From positions 52,605,533 to 52,669,532 of the forward strand of contig OZ034967.1 in the NCBI GenBank assembly GCA_964030785.1: a stretch of 64,000 nucleotides of DNA. Direction: 5' to 3'. Within the stretch, counting starts at the first letter, position 1. Each line of letters begins with the position of its first letter. A program made the position numbers and the translations under genes. The stretch is from Siderastrea siderea (taxonomy: Eukaryota; Cnidaria; Anthozoa; Scleractinia; Rhizangiidae). Below are positions 1-11,621 of the stretch, piece after piece. The notes beneath the pieces are model-generated. The model saw only the letters and a program-made list of their open reading frames with translations, was not told the origin of the DNA and ran no database searches.

Positions 1-353
1 CACATTCGATCGACTCCGAATCGTGAAAAACGTATTCACCTGGTCCATGTAACCAAAACATTAACCAGTCAAAACAATCTACATTCGTGTCCTCAGTTAT
101 TCTTTTCAAAACGGGAAACAGAGTCTTTATTCTCATTTTTACCGCCATTGTAAGGTCTCTCGTGAGATGTTTACTCTATCGTGCCTAGAGTGAAATGGAC
201 ATCAGTTATATTTTTACCCATGACCCTTTGTGGGCCGTGACGCACACCGCCTGGATTTTGCGTTTCTTTGGCGTCGAAGAATCCATATGATCTGGGATCA
301 CAAATCTGTTTTCGGATTCTCCCAAAGAAACACACCCTTAGATCGCCAGGGAG

Positions 354-765
354 TCATAACAGAGAGAATTTAAAATAAAAGTTCCCTGTTTCAGTTGATT
401 TCGCAAGACCCTCGTTGAACACGAAATGATAATCTTCCTCTAAAGTTTTATCTCCTAATCTTTGAGGTGCCCAGACTTCAAATATGTTTACATTGTCTCT
501 TGTGCTCAATTGTAATACGAGAGAGACGCCAAACTTGTTTCGTGTTTTCCCTGTAACCAAGGATCTTATATAATCCTTTTTCAAGATCACGCCATCTCAT
601 AACTTCACTGTATTGGTTGAAATCTTCCTCTGTTGGCCAAGTATCCTGAAACTTTTTTTGTGCGGCTGCCACCTGTGCAGATATTTCTTCAATTGAAAAA
701 TATTTATATTCAATAGCTGACGTGATTTTCCGTGACACATCCGTGCTGGTACTGCCTCCCCCCAT
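354..765 (-). pseudogene. Frameshifted small conserved-looking protein fragment
   Basis: The minus-strand frame from 765 (MGGGSTSTDVSRKITSAIEY..) runs through MRWRDLEK near 583 and then, one base off in a run of five A, continues as DYIRSLVTGKTRNKFGVSLV to a stop at 354. Even composition and two long frames meeting at a homopolymer suggest one original protein of at least 135 residues. I do not recognise the family; the setting suggests transposon cargo. Confidence 0.35.
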
Positions 766-850
766 CCTGCTTGCTTCGATTTGTGCGCTGGGTGGTTTAA
801 AAGAGGTATATACAGCTGTACTGATGAGGTGGTATTAACTCCTTGTTTAG

Positions 851-1015
851 TAATAGATGAATTCGACAAATACAACCTGATCCCCAGAGTATTATTTTCG
901 TGTTTTAAACTCCCCACTGTAATAACCGAAGTGAGCGAGGTTATTACGGTGGGGAGTTTAAAAGACGAAAATAATACTCTGGGGATCAGGTGGTATTTGT
1001 CAAATTCATCTATTA
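851..1015. repeat. Hairpin MITE, ~77-bp arms
   Basis: Left arm 851-927 (TAATAGATGAATTCGACAAA..) pairs with 939-1015 around an 11-nt loop, with few mismatches. The near-perfect arms point to a recent insertion or to gene conversion between arms. Confidence 0.7.
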
Positions 1016-1905
1016 CTACTAAGAGAAAAGCGATCACGTCGTGAAGCAAAAATTATTACAGGAAAGAACGAGCGCAGTCAGCGCAAGTACGGGAATTCTA
1101 AGGTTAGTAAGTCTGATTTTCGGTTAACCTGTCGGCTCTGTCGAATGCCAACAACAGAAAGGGTTTAAGTTGCACGATTTGTCACCATACGCCAGGAAAC
1201 GAGACCCAAAACAGAACCAGAGAATTATTCAGTTTTGTCACGCCGTTTGTAATGATGTTCGTCGTTTCAGTTTTATGATATATTTTCTTTGCTAGACCGC
1301 CACCACAGTCCTTTGTGGCAATCAAAACCGGATGATTTTAGTAGATTTTCCTGGGCAGGCTGTCAAAACAGAATCATAATTTTGCGTGAGAATTATCTGG
1401 CGGGAATTTATTATTTATTTACGTAAGCCTGCAAATTCTCCTCGATGCCTCTTAGAAAGCTGCGCATATTAATTTGCTTTACTAAGTTGCATTGATTTGA
1501 ATGTAGGTCGAGCAAGAACCCGACATCGATCAAATTTTAGACTAAGGCTATTGATTTTTATGTGAAGAGATGTATGTTAGAGGACGCATGAGACGTGGCG
1601 CTTTCATGACCCCGATTGTAATTTATTTGAGCTACACTGGTATCATGTATTAACATTCCCCAGCTTTATTGAGTTTTTCTTTTGATATTTTACTTAGTGT
1701 ATTTCAAGTATGGAAGGTTTTCAACCTAAATATTGTAGAAACATCTTGGGTCAGGTTTTCTTCAAAACATGATATTGCATTTGTGTTTTGCGTGTAACAC
1801 AATGCAGGCGGGAAATATGAGGTTTTGAAAATCGCGCGCGTCTTAATTAACGACGTGACCGATCTACGATGCTTTGAAATCGAGACAAAGAGAGACAATA
1901 AGTTT

Positions 1906-2992
1906 AACATCGTGCTTAATCTTATTCTGTCTACCTTGGGTACCAGATACCTGGAAGCGGAATGTCTAACATCGCGCTTTAGCTTATTCTGTCTTCCTTG
2001 GGTAGCAGATACCTGGAAGAGGAATGTCTAACATTGCTTTAGAGCTTATTCTGTCTTCCTTGGGTAGCAGATACCTGGAAGCGGAATGTCTAACATCGCG
2101 CTTTAGCTTATTCTGTCTTCCTTGGGTAGCAGATACCTGGAAGAGGAATGTCGAACATTGCGCTTTAGCTTATTCTGTCTTCCTTGGGTAGCAGATACCT
2201 GGAAGAGGAATGTCTAACATCGCGCTTTAGCTTATTCTGTCTTCCTTGGGTAGCAGATACCTGGAAGAGGAATGTCTAACATTGCGCTTTAGCTCATTCT
2301 GTCTTCCTTGGGTAGCAGATACCTGGAAGAGGAATGTCTAACATCGCGCTTTAGCTTATTCTGTCTTCCTTGGGTAGCAGATACCTGGAAGCGGAATGTC
2401 TAACATTGCGCTTTAGCTTATTCTGTCTTCCTTGGGTAGCAGATACCTGGAAGAGGAATGTCTAACATCGCGCTTTAGCTTATTCTGTCTTCCTTGGGTA
2501 GCAGATACCTGGAAGCGGAATGTCTAACATTGCGCTTTAGCTTATTTTGTCTACCTTGGGTAGCAGATACCTGGAAGAGGAATGTCTAACATCGCGCTTT
2601 AGCTTATTCTGTCTTCCTTGGGTAGCAGATACCTGGAAGAGGAATGTCTAACATCGCTCTTTAGCTTATTCTGTCTTCCTTGGGTAGAAGATACCTGGAA
2701 GCGGAATGTCTAACATTGAGCTTTAGCTTATTCTGTCTTGCTTGGGTAGCAGATACCTGGAAGCGGAATGTCTAACATTACGCTTTAACTTATTCTGTCT
2801 TCCTTGGGTAGGAGATACCTGGAAGCGGAAAGCTGTCTAACGTCGCTTTTTAGCTTATTCTGTCTTCCTTGGGTAGCAGATACCTGGAAGCGGAATGTCT
2901 AACATTGCGCTTGAACTTACTCTGTCTTCCCTGGTTAGCAGATACCTGGAAGCGGAATGCATAACATCGCGCATTGGCTTATTCTGTCGTTG
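1906..2992. repeat. 62-bp minisatellite, about 17 copies
   Basis: A unit of 62 bp, starting AACATCGCGCTTTAGCTTAT, repeats from 1906 to about 2990. Copies differ at a few recurrent positions (GAGG/GCGG, CGCG/TGCG), and the last copies are more diverged. Each unit contains CTTCCTTGGGTA and TACCTGGAAG, which can pair as an imperfect hairpin. 62 is not a multiple of 3, so it is not a coding repeat. Confidence 0.92.
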
Positions 2993-3150
2993 CAGCAATC
3001 AAAAGCGGTAAAAATGGGAATTAAGACTCTTGTTTGCCGTTGTGAAGAGAATAACTGAGGGCACGAATTTAGATTGTTTTGACTGGTTAATATTTTGGTT
3101 TCATGGACCAGGTGAATAAGTTTTTCACGATCCGGAGTCGATGGAATGTG

Positions 3151-5093
3151 CAAACGTGCAGACTACGTTCGTTTCTCGGAAAGTTTTTCGTATTTGTTTG
3201 GTACTTTGACTAGATCAGCGCTAAAAGAGATCCACATGACTTAGTTTGCTGGTATCGTTCACGGACTTACGCTACCGGGAAAGATTAGAAAGCGCGGACA
3301 ACGAGCAAGGTGAGAAAGCCGGCTGACGTGTGATTACGGTTTTTTACAAACATGGAAATCAGATCTTCCTTCAGGCAAAGGAAGCAACACAAGGAAATAG
3401 CCTAACGACTTACTGAAAATGTATTAGACAAATGTTACTTGTGGTAGTCGTCTTGGAAATTCAAGTCTTTCCTGATAACAGCCATTCAAAGGGATTCCCC
3501 AAGTTTGTTGATGTAAGCTCACGGCCACACAAATATAAAAAACGTTGTTGTTTTAATATCATTTATGCTGTTGTCCTTGATTTTACTAAAGGTGTGTGCT
3601 TCATCAAACATGTTTTATTTTCTCTTATATCAAACACTGCACATTAGTTTTCTCAACCTTGCTATATGACTAGTGATGCTGATCCCAACGCAGAGCCATA
3701 TTTCCATGTCTATATACTCCTCTGTTTCCTATTTTAACAAGTTACTAACCTACATTCCTGCAGTCACATTGATCATAAAAAAACTGATACCGATGTTGTT
3801 CATTGACCTTCTTGTCTGCTTAAGAGTGTTGTTTCCTTTTACAGAAAATATGTGAAAATTTTGTCCACAGGTCTCACTGTAAAAGATTGAATTCAAGCAA
3901 ATAATAGAAAAACTTTTGCTGTGTTTGCATAGCCCAATGTAAACACGAGAATGGTTGGGAGAATTCAAGACAGTTATGAAAACCCTTGAGGGTTTGCAGG
4001 GAGTGCCCAGCCCAGGTTGCGTATAAACTTATGAGAATTCCCCCCACTTGAGTATTTACTGTAGATCAGGCTATCCAAACACAGCAAAAGTTTTTCTTTG
4101 CTTTATTCGACTGTATTAACACACTCGCATGCAAACACACATCTCAGCCACTCAGAGTGCACATAATATCTTAGTTATTTTATTAAATAAAATGTATTTC
4201 GCTGTCTTTTCTGTACCAAGTCAGTTTAAAGTATGGAACATTTGAGTGGATTGCTCCTTCACATGGACATGTGTAGGCTGGATAGTGGGCTCGATAGTAA
4301 ATAATTTTAACAATGTTATCTTTTCTGGTAATTGAAACGTCACATATATGACAGAGTGTAATATCAGAGCTCAGGGATATTGTTTGCCTCTAGGAATACC
4401 TTCCCTGCAAAGCAAGTGCTCTTGCTGAAGTTTGATGAGATGAAATTAATAGCAAAGCCAGGAGCTTACAGCTTTGCCATGAATTTTTCTTTACCACACT
4501 CCAGTAATACCACAAAAGACAAACATGAGCTAAGGCATGCTGGTGGTTCTAGAAATACAGGCAAGGATTGTTGAGAAAGCCCTTCATACTTGACAGCTTC
4601 AATTATCACTTTCAGGTCACTTCGAATTTCCTTTTAATCCCTGAGGACACTTTGTGATGGCTATCATGATAATTGCTTCTAAAATATCTCACTGGCCTGT
4701 GTTCCTGGACCTACAGCTATTTCAATTAATGTTGTTGGAAAACCTTTGCAACAAGACTGAAAGCTGATATGGGTAATTTATTAATAAATTTACCAAACTT
4801 AGGCTATTGCTCAATTCTTCAGAAAATAGATCACATGGACAAGTATTTATGATACTTTTACCCATCTTATGGCAGCGGCAGCCGTGAAATTACAGCCGAA
4901 CCACAAAAGATGTACAACATACAGCTACCCATACTTACTTTCGGTCTTGTCGCGTAAGCTTGAGGCTTTAAAATCCTACAACTTTAATTGAAATAGCTGT
5001 ATCTGAAAGGTAGTTAGCCACCCCAGACCTGTATATGAACATTTTAAAGACAAAGCAGTATGGGCAAAGCTCCAACCAGAACCTGATAATGAC
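3151..5093. other. No gene recognised
   Basis: AT-rich sequence with only short, unconvincing open frames; no repeat family or domain identified. Confidence 0.4.
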
Positions 5094-5206
5094 CAGGAGT
5101 CAATTCAATAAAACTTTTACAAGTGCAGCTATTGTTTTACAGTTTGAAAAACAATAGCTACACTTGCAAATAATAGTTGTAAAAGTTTTATTGAATTGGC
5201 CCCTGA
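5094..5206. repeat. Foldback MITE
   Basis: CAATTCAATAAAACTTTTAC at 5101 pairs perfectly with 5179-5198, and an inner pair (CTATTGTTTT / AAAACAATAG) extends the stem. The outer ends read CAGGAGTCAATTC and GAATTGGCCCCTG, consistent with terminal inverted repeats. Confidence 0.65.
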
Positions 5207-6390
5207 ATGCAACTGTTCTTCTGAACTTTGGTGTTTGTTATGTTGCCAACAGGAGTCAGTAAGTTTAATACTTCACTATTGTCTTGTCAGTAAGAGGGTG
5301 TAGTTCATTAACTGTGCAAAAGCACAGTGCTAAAACTTACTTGCAATACAGCCAACTTTATTCCAACTATTGTAGTTTGGGTTATAAGGCTTCCAAGAAT
5401 ATCAAGTAAATATTTAATTCATCCTCTCTGTGAGAAAAGACTGGTGCACACAGTGTATCTCAGTAGCAGCACTATGGCAAAAAAGAGTAGTAGAAGACAA
5501 CCAAATGAGACATACACATTTCTGATTTTTTTCTTGAGGAGGATGGGCGGCTGTACAGAGGCTGCATGCACACAGAATACCTATTTCTTTTTGCACTGAT
5601 TACTATTTTCACTGGGCACTTATATGAACACACGCCTTTTTTCTTTTTTCAAGTACTCATGCATGAATTTGGGTGCCTAACTTCAAGGTGAAGGTCTGTG
5701 CTTGGGCTCTAAAGTGATCACCAATTCCATGTGTTTGTTTTCTTTAATTCCAAGGTTACAACTTAGCAAACACCTTCTGTCAGTCCGCTTATATACCAAT
5801 AACGCCTGCCTATGATCACATTTTTAAATTGCATCTGATAGTGCAAAACAGAGCTCAGTTTTTAAAATGTGTACACAATATTACATTTTGGATACCCGGT
5901 AACACAGCACCAGTCTGTGCCACTGCACAGACACCAAGTGTGGACATATCCATAAGCAATACTATCTTAGGCCGATAAGCTATTAGAAATCAAGATTAGC
6001 TTCACAATTCTTAAGCACTCAGATATAGTTCATACATAATCTATTCCACTGGTGGCAGAGACGTGCACAGTTGTTGTAGAGCTGACTGTCAGAAAATAAT
6101 GGTAAGATTACACACAAAACAGTGACAAAACAGTAACAACTTTTGCTTGTAAAGTTGTTTTGTTCACCATTTTATTACTAGAATGTACAAATAAAATCAC
6201 TGTTTACGTCTTGTGATAAAAAAACGAAAGAAACAGCTTCACTGGCGACTCGTATTATAAAATAAGCTCACTTTGTACAGCACCCGAGTAACCTGCTTTA
6301 ATTTAAAGAAGGACCTCATAAACACAACCAAGGGAGATAAAATGCTGAAATGACCGAGACATTATAGAAATTGACCTTTTCCCCCTTTTC
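5207..6390. other. No gene recognised
   Basis: AT-rich, short open frames only; nothing identifiable. Confidence 0.4.
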
Positions 6391-7000
6391 TGGTTCAAAT
6401 TTGAGCAGAGTCTTTCGAATTTCGATGTTATTCCCTTCGTCTCGGCTTTCAACTCGGTCTACTTTTCTGAGCCGGTTTCCCGGGAGATTTGCTACTTGAT
6501 TTACACGATCTCTTCATTCCACGATACTTTCAACGGCTTGTAACGGAAAAACCATAAGGGGTAGACCCGGGTAGACCCCGAAATTTCAAAAGAAGAAAAG
6601 TTATACTAGCTAACTGGGCAAGTTAATGGGCAAATACCGTTAAGAGTAAGCAACTTCGAGTCCAAGAAGAACTGTGACATTAACAGTGAAATCAACATGG
6701 CGGCTTTCAACTAGCCGCCCAATTTGAACTTCTCATAAACACGACTAAAACGTTTACCTTCAACGACAACCTGACCAGAACTAAGATATGGTATTCCAAA
6801 AACTATAGGATGGGGTACAATTCCGAGAACAAAATCACAAGCGTCGAAAATAAAGAAAATTCACCTCATACACTTCTCGAAGCGGCTCTTTCCGAGCGCG
6901 AAAATGCCTACACAAATGACGCGTTCTGATTGGTCAAAACTCGTGACGCACACCGCCTGACTCAGCATTGTCATCTTTCACAGCACACAGCTAATTAAAA
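6391..7000. promoter_or_regulatory. CpG-richer promoter-like stretch
   Basis: More CpG than its surroundings, with CAACATGGCGGC (YY1-type start-site motif, 6694-6705) and an ATTGG/CCAAT box at 6929-6933. No adjoining coding exon was found, so this may be the promoter of a non-coding transcript or of an old mobile element. Confidence 0.2.
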
Positions 7001-7058
7001 TAACACCTCATCCCATCTTCATGAAGCTACAAGGTGTCAAACCATGGCATAAAGTTAC

Positions 7059-7111
7059 TTATGCAAATTAGCTGAGGGCACATTCAATGTGCCCTCAGCT
7101 AATTTGCATAA
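7059..7111. repeat. Perfect 53-bp palindrome
   Basis: Two perfect 26-nt arms (TTATGCAAATTAGCTGAGGG..) around one central base. Each arm contains ATGCAAAT, the POU/octamer motif. Confidence 0.9.
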
Positions 7112-7255
7112 TGGGTTTTGGGCGGCTCAAAGCCCGTCATAATATTCTGTTTCTATAAGTATTGAACTCCGCTCTCGCGGGGTCTTCGGCCCGCGAAGCA
7201 GCTCCGCTAATAACTGGATTCAGTTTTAGGCTGCTACTTCCAAAATCACAAAATC

Positions 7256-7745
7256 ATATTATACCTGTAGAGAGACAAGAGTTTACTACGTCATATTTTT
7301 TCTTGTATTTATTTATCAAAAACATACACAACGAAACGATTTGATATCATTTATCGTACATGTTATCATTTTTCTTAAACGAATTAAGCTGTCATGGTAG
7401 CTTTATTGCATAACCAATCTTTTGAAGGCCCGAACATGCTGAAGATCGTCACAGATTAGAATGTGAATGTGAACTAGCAACATAGAAACAGATTCAGTGG
7501 ATAAGTTTCAGAAAGCGGTAAAAAAAGGAAGATTTAACTGCTTTTTCTATTATACCCGTAGAGAGACAGGAATTTAATACAAAATATTTTTGTATTATCA
7601 ATCACGTGGACGAAGAAAATTAAGAAGCGTCTCGCTATTCATTTTTCTCATACAAATGCGGCTTCCATGGTAGCTTCATTGTATAACTGCTCTTGAAGGC
7701 CACATGCTAAAGATCGTCGCAGTTTAAATTGTAAACCAGCAAAGT
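7256..7745. repeat. Diverged direct duplication
   Basis: 7256-7485 and 7549-7745 share ATTATACC.GTAGAGAGACA, CATGGTAGCTT.ATTG.ATAAC, GAAGGCC and ACATGCT.AAGATCGTC in the same order, so they are old tandem copies about 290 bp apart. Confidence 0.6.
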
Positions 7746-8520
7746 CGGATCGCCCGAGGCCTATCACACGCAGCAACAGGTATTTGATTTCGCACGCAAA
7801 AACTTGTAGTACGCGCTTTCCTGGAATTTAATCTGAGCGGGAATGATGGTCTCTTGAGCAGAAATTAGGAGAGGTCAGAGGCACTAACTGACTATAGGCT
7901 CCTAGAAATGCTAAACTAATCCAACATTTGTGGACCGAATTTTTCGTTTGTTTTGATTTCAGGCAAATTTGTTAGGCTAAAAACATCTTATACAGATGCC
8001 TTGATTAAACGCCGAATACCTTAGAAGTCACCACCCTTTTATAACAAACTCACTCAGCGTATGTTGATGTTCGCGCGCTCAACATGACACCGTGTTCAAA
8101 GGTGTAGCATAGGGAAAAGTCAAATTCAATAAGAGATATTATTACCGAGAACAGAGGTATTAAACCATATATCTCTATGGATAAATGCCGACCTTCCAAG
8201 CTATTAACTAACTTATTTCATGATAGAAAGCCCGTTTCCAAGAGGACAATGGCTATCAGAAATAATATTATCGTGAGGTTTTCAAATTAAAATGCAAACA
8301 GTGAAATAGAGTTGAAGTGAGGTTTTCACAGGAGTAGAAGAGGAAGTTATTTGAGATCCGAGTTGAAGTGCGAGTCCACAAGGGACTTTCTTTGATTATA
8401 TGTGGCTATTTGCTTTTAATTGTTTGATGTTTTGTTTTGTTTGTGGCTTACCGGTACATCAGAACAGAATTGATATTTGATTGTTAAGCAAATTCATTGT
8501 TTTATTCGTGCTTTGCCGTA

Positions 8521-9064
8521 ATGGACGGCATGGACAGCGATAAGGACCTGTTTCTGACTGAAAACACTTTATCGCAAGAAAATTTATTGCCCATTTTAGC
8601 ATTGGTTTCATTTTCGGTGAGATAATACATAAGGATGACGGAACGAAATTCATGCGCCGAAAATCATGACCAAAAGATCATCAAAGGACGACAGACTCAT
8701 CAAAAGGCTCAAAATCACGCAGGAAGATTTCTATCATAGACGATGAATAACGTAGAAAAAGAAAGGAATCTCGTATACCGCCAAACACAAAAATGAACAC
8801 ATCGTGGGTATTCCAAACTTGGTCTGAGTGGCACGAAAGAAGTGGAACGAAATAATGTCAAAGAAGGGTGCAAGGGAAGTGCCAGACAACCATGACATTC
8901 TCCAAATCAGTGAAAATGAGGAACTTAATCACTGGCTCAGCAAGTTGGTGCTAGAATATGGTAAGAAAAGAAGATCCAGGTGAAGTTTACCCACCAAACA
9001 CTCTTTGTCAACTTTGCTATGGCCTTCAGCGATACATGCGAGACAACGGGCGGCCTGAACTGTA
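8521..9064 (+). pseudogene. Decayed QRICH1/ZMYM2-like (Crypton-derived) coding sequence
   Basis: ATG at 8521 opens MDGMDSDKDLFLTENTLSQ, which ends at a stop. From 8796 the frame reads NTSWVFQTWSEWHERSGTK, from 8876 EVPDNHDILQISENEELNHW and from 8973 DPGEVYPPNTLCQLCYGLQR through RDNGRPEL, in successively shifted frames. The W-x3-W, PDNHDIL, ELNHWL..F/V.E and YPPNTL..L..GLQR..R.NGRP pattern is that of the N-terminal part of the recombinase-derived domain in QRICH1, ZMYM2 and KIAA1958-like proteins. At least two frameshifts make it non-functional. Cnidarians carry many mobile copies of this family; whether this was a host gene or a mobile copy cannot be told. Confidence 0.55.
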
Positions 9065-9439
9065 AACAAATTAAACATTTTCAGTGAAATAGAATGTGTT
9101 ATTCGCTTTTTCAGCTGTTGCTTTTCTCGACATTTTTGAAGTAAAGAGTATTAAATTGATTTAAGGTAGTTGATCTAAATTCGTCCAGTGGAGGGACTTG
9201 GTTTTGCTAGGAAGAGGACGCACAAGGGTCGATTGTGAATCGCTAACTCAGCAGTTAATAAGAAAATTTTGCATAAAAAATCCTTCGTTTAATTTCAAGG
9301 ATTTATCTGTATATAGCCCTCTTCAGCTGCCTCATTAATTGCTTTTAATGTTGGGTAAGATTTAATAGTTTTTTATCAAGATTAGATTATTGGTGATATC
9401 ATTTTTATCTTTTTTATTGCAAGTTTTATAATTTTTAAT

Positions 9440-9540
9440 TTTTATCGTTTTCATTTTGATATCTTGTAAAGCGCATTTACATGTTAATTTGCGCTATATA
9501 GATATTAAATATTATTATTATTATTATTATTATTATTTAT
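9440..9540 (+). repeat. 3' tail of a LINE-like element
   Basis: TTGTAAAGCGCATTTACATG, then GCGCTATATAGATATTAAAT and (ATT)n from 9510 to 9537. The GTAAAGCGC..GCGCTATATA hairpin followed by a trinucleotide run is typical of the 3' ends of cnidarian L2/CR1-type retroposons. No reverse transcriptase remains upstream. Confidence 0.5.
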
Positions 9541-11035
9541 AATTATTAATTATTATTTATAAATTCAATTCTTCAGCCCTACTCTTTCCTGCTACTTTAT
9601 CAAGCCCTTCCCTGACTTTAAGACAGTTGAATATTTATGAAGGTTGTAAGACAAATAAACGATGCTGAATAACAAAAGAAAAGTGTGAATCATGAAATAA
9701 ACACACATAACAACCGTCCACCCAGACTCCCGCTGTCAGTACGCGTAGCCCATAAGATGACTCAAATCTAAAGAATTTGGGTAAGTATTTGCAGTTGGTT
9801 TGAGTGGATTAGTGTCAGGCAGCATGATTCGAAGGATGCTTTTATTTGCACAGTTTGCCAACTACAAACGAATAAGAAAGCTACTAGCTCCCAGCTACGG
9901 AAAGAGAAAAATAGGAACTCGCTTTATCAAGAAATTGGTTTTTCAAAATTAAAGAAAATTCAAACGGCTATTGATCAGAAATTCTAAACCAAAAAGGAAG
10001 CCTAGCTTTTGCAATGATGGTGTGTCTAGAAAGAAACCGTCACTAGACGTTCGGCAGGGTATTTTGCAGAACGACGAATACCGAACATAAGCTGCATACA
10101 ATTTTCTTTAAGGTCTGGTGTCTTCAGTAACAACTACCTGCAAGTTAACGTTATTTAGAGTCTGTTCTTAACCCTAAATAGTGTAGAGGAGTTGTTAGGC
10201 CTAAATACCATCGATTAACCATTAAAACTATCAATCTGCGTTTACTAATTAATACTTATCTGCGTTCTCCGTTTAGTGCTTGGCGTTCGACGTTCGACAA
10301 AACATCTTACCGCGAGACGACTAAACTGACCCGTTCTACAGAGCACTGTTGTATTATTAATTTACATTTGGAGAAGAACGTAACTTCTACCGATGTGTGG
10401 CCATTAAACTTCTAATCTGAGGTAAAAAAAACAAATGTGTATTTCCGCAAGAAGACTTTCAATGACAAAAGTTAATATCTATGTTTTGAAATAATTTGGT
10501 AAACAACTGTTATAAAATATAAATTGCTTCGACCAACTGCTGTAACGAGCCGGTAATTATCGGATAAATTTTCTGCCTTTAAAGCCGGTTATGGAGTCTT
10601 TCGTAGTTCCCACATAAACGTGGTTAGAGAAATGTGATAGGCAAACAAAAATATATAAGTACGAAATAAATTAGTGAATCAGCATTTAATTGTTATATTT
10701 TTATATTGATGTTTCTTTTACATGATTTCACCAACACCTCTCTTGTTCCCGCACGGTTGGAGCCGTGTACGTAGTTTTTAGCCATCCCGGTCGCCAGGGC
10801 AGAATATATTTTTGTCTTTTGTACTTTTCATTAGTGATTGACGGAGAAGTTAGATACATTTTTCATGAGCTTTTGCTTTTAACCTGATCATCATTGTATC
10901 TTAGTATAACGTGGCTAACATAGAAACCCACTGAAAGTGCAATTTAATCACTTTAAGTACATGAACAGGGCTAACTAAGTAAAATACAAAATTGACACAA
11001 GACTAGGATGGTAAAAACAAATTTCTTTTTCTACT
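9541..11035. other. Upstream flank of the vWA/TSP1 gene, no gene recognised
   Basis: AT-rich. One stretch, 9799-9986, is open without an ATG and contains FICTVCQL, which may be a decayed exon; nothing else stands out. Confidence 0.3.
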
Positions 11036-11510
11036 AAAATTCTAGACCAGATCGAGGAACGCATCGTGAGTATAAAACGCCCGCTGGTCTTTTGTTCAAT
11101 CAATTTTGCTAGCCTAACGCTCCCTGGTTTGTTTTAATATTTCTTTTTATCTCGGTCCAATTTTTTGCGTCTCATTTTCCATCCGTCACTTATTTGGCAA
11201 CTGCAAAAATTTCAAAATCGGGCAAAAGATTTAGTACCTACTTATTTGTCTAAATAATAAACACTGCTTTCCTTTATCTTCAAAGTATGTTTAAATTATC
11301 TGGATTGGGGAAGTTCACTGAGAGTCTAAAACTGCCGCTAGTCATTTGTTCGGACAATTGTGCTAGTCGAATTTTCGCAGGCTTCTTTAATATTTAGCCG
11401 TCCATTTGTTGCGTTTATTTGCTGAACTGCGCAAATTCGATATTGAACAGAAATGTTGCCTGCTCATTGGTCTGTCTAATAAGCAATGGTTTCCTTTTTA
11501 TGTTTACTTA
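11036..11510 (+). repeat. Diverged tandem duplication upstream of the gene
   Basis: Block 11036-11282 and block 11283-11510 share in order GAGT.TAAAAC..CCGCT.GTC.TTTGTTC, TTTAATATTT, TTTGCGT and GCCTGCTCATTG/TACCTACTTATT-type ends. They lie in the presumed promoter and 5' UTR. Confidence 0.45.
11071..11077 (+). promoter_or_regulatory. Candidate TATA box of the vWA/TSP1 gene
   Basis: TATAAAA about 490 bp upstream of the start codon, in a block (11036-11282) that is repeated in diverged form just downstream (11283-11510); in the second copy the box has become TCTAAAA. This would put transcription start near 11100 with a 5' UTR of about 460 nt. Position and block duplication are the only evidence. 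Confidence 0.3.
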
Positions 11511-11563
11511 GTTTAATACTTTTATAGTTTGACTTTTTGTTATTCTCTTTGTAAAGGTGCGCG

Positions 11564-11621
11564 ATGAGGCTTCGAGGTTGCTTCTTTTTCCTTGCATCGG
11601 TCTCGTTTCTCTGTGCCTTTG
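11564..11621 (+). CDS. Exon 1: start codon and signal peptide
   Basis: ATG at 11564 opens a 19-codon exon: a short basic start (MRLRG) followed by a hydrophobic core rich in F, L, V and A, typical of a cleavable signal peptide. It ends in phase 1 at a GTAAGT donor (11622). The frame continues correctly into the next two exons, which supports this start. No other downstream ATG gives a secretion signal. Confidence 0.75.

Larger units (their letters stand above)
1..3150. mobile_element. Inverted-repeat-bounded element carrying a minisatellite
   Basis: 1-150 is the reverse complement of 3006-3150 (shared CGTGAAAAAC, CACCTGGTCCATG, ACCAGTCAAAACAATCT) with scattered differences. Between them are a frameshifted coding fragment, a hairpin MITE and a 62-bp tandem array. 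The left repeat touches the window edge, so the true end and any target duplication are outside view. Confidence 0.55.

Noticed and set aside
1825..2031. Open frame running into the minisatellite
   Set aside because: The 62-bp period shifts frame every unit, so the array cannot encode a regular repeat protein, and the frame ends in the second unit.
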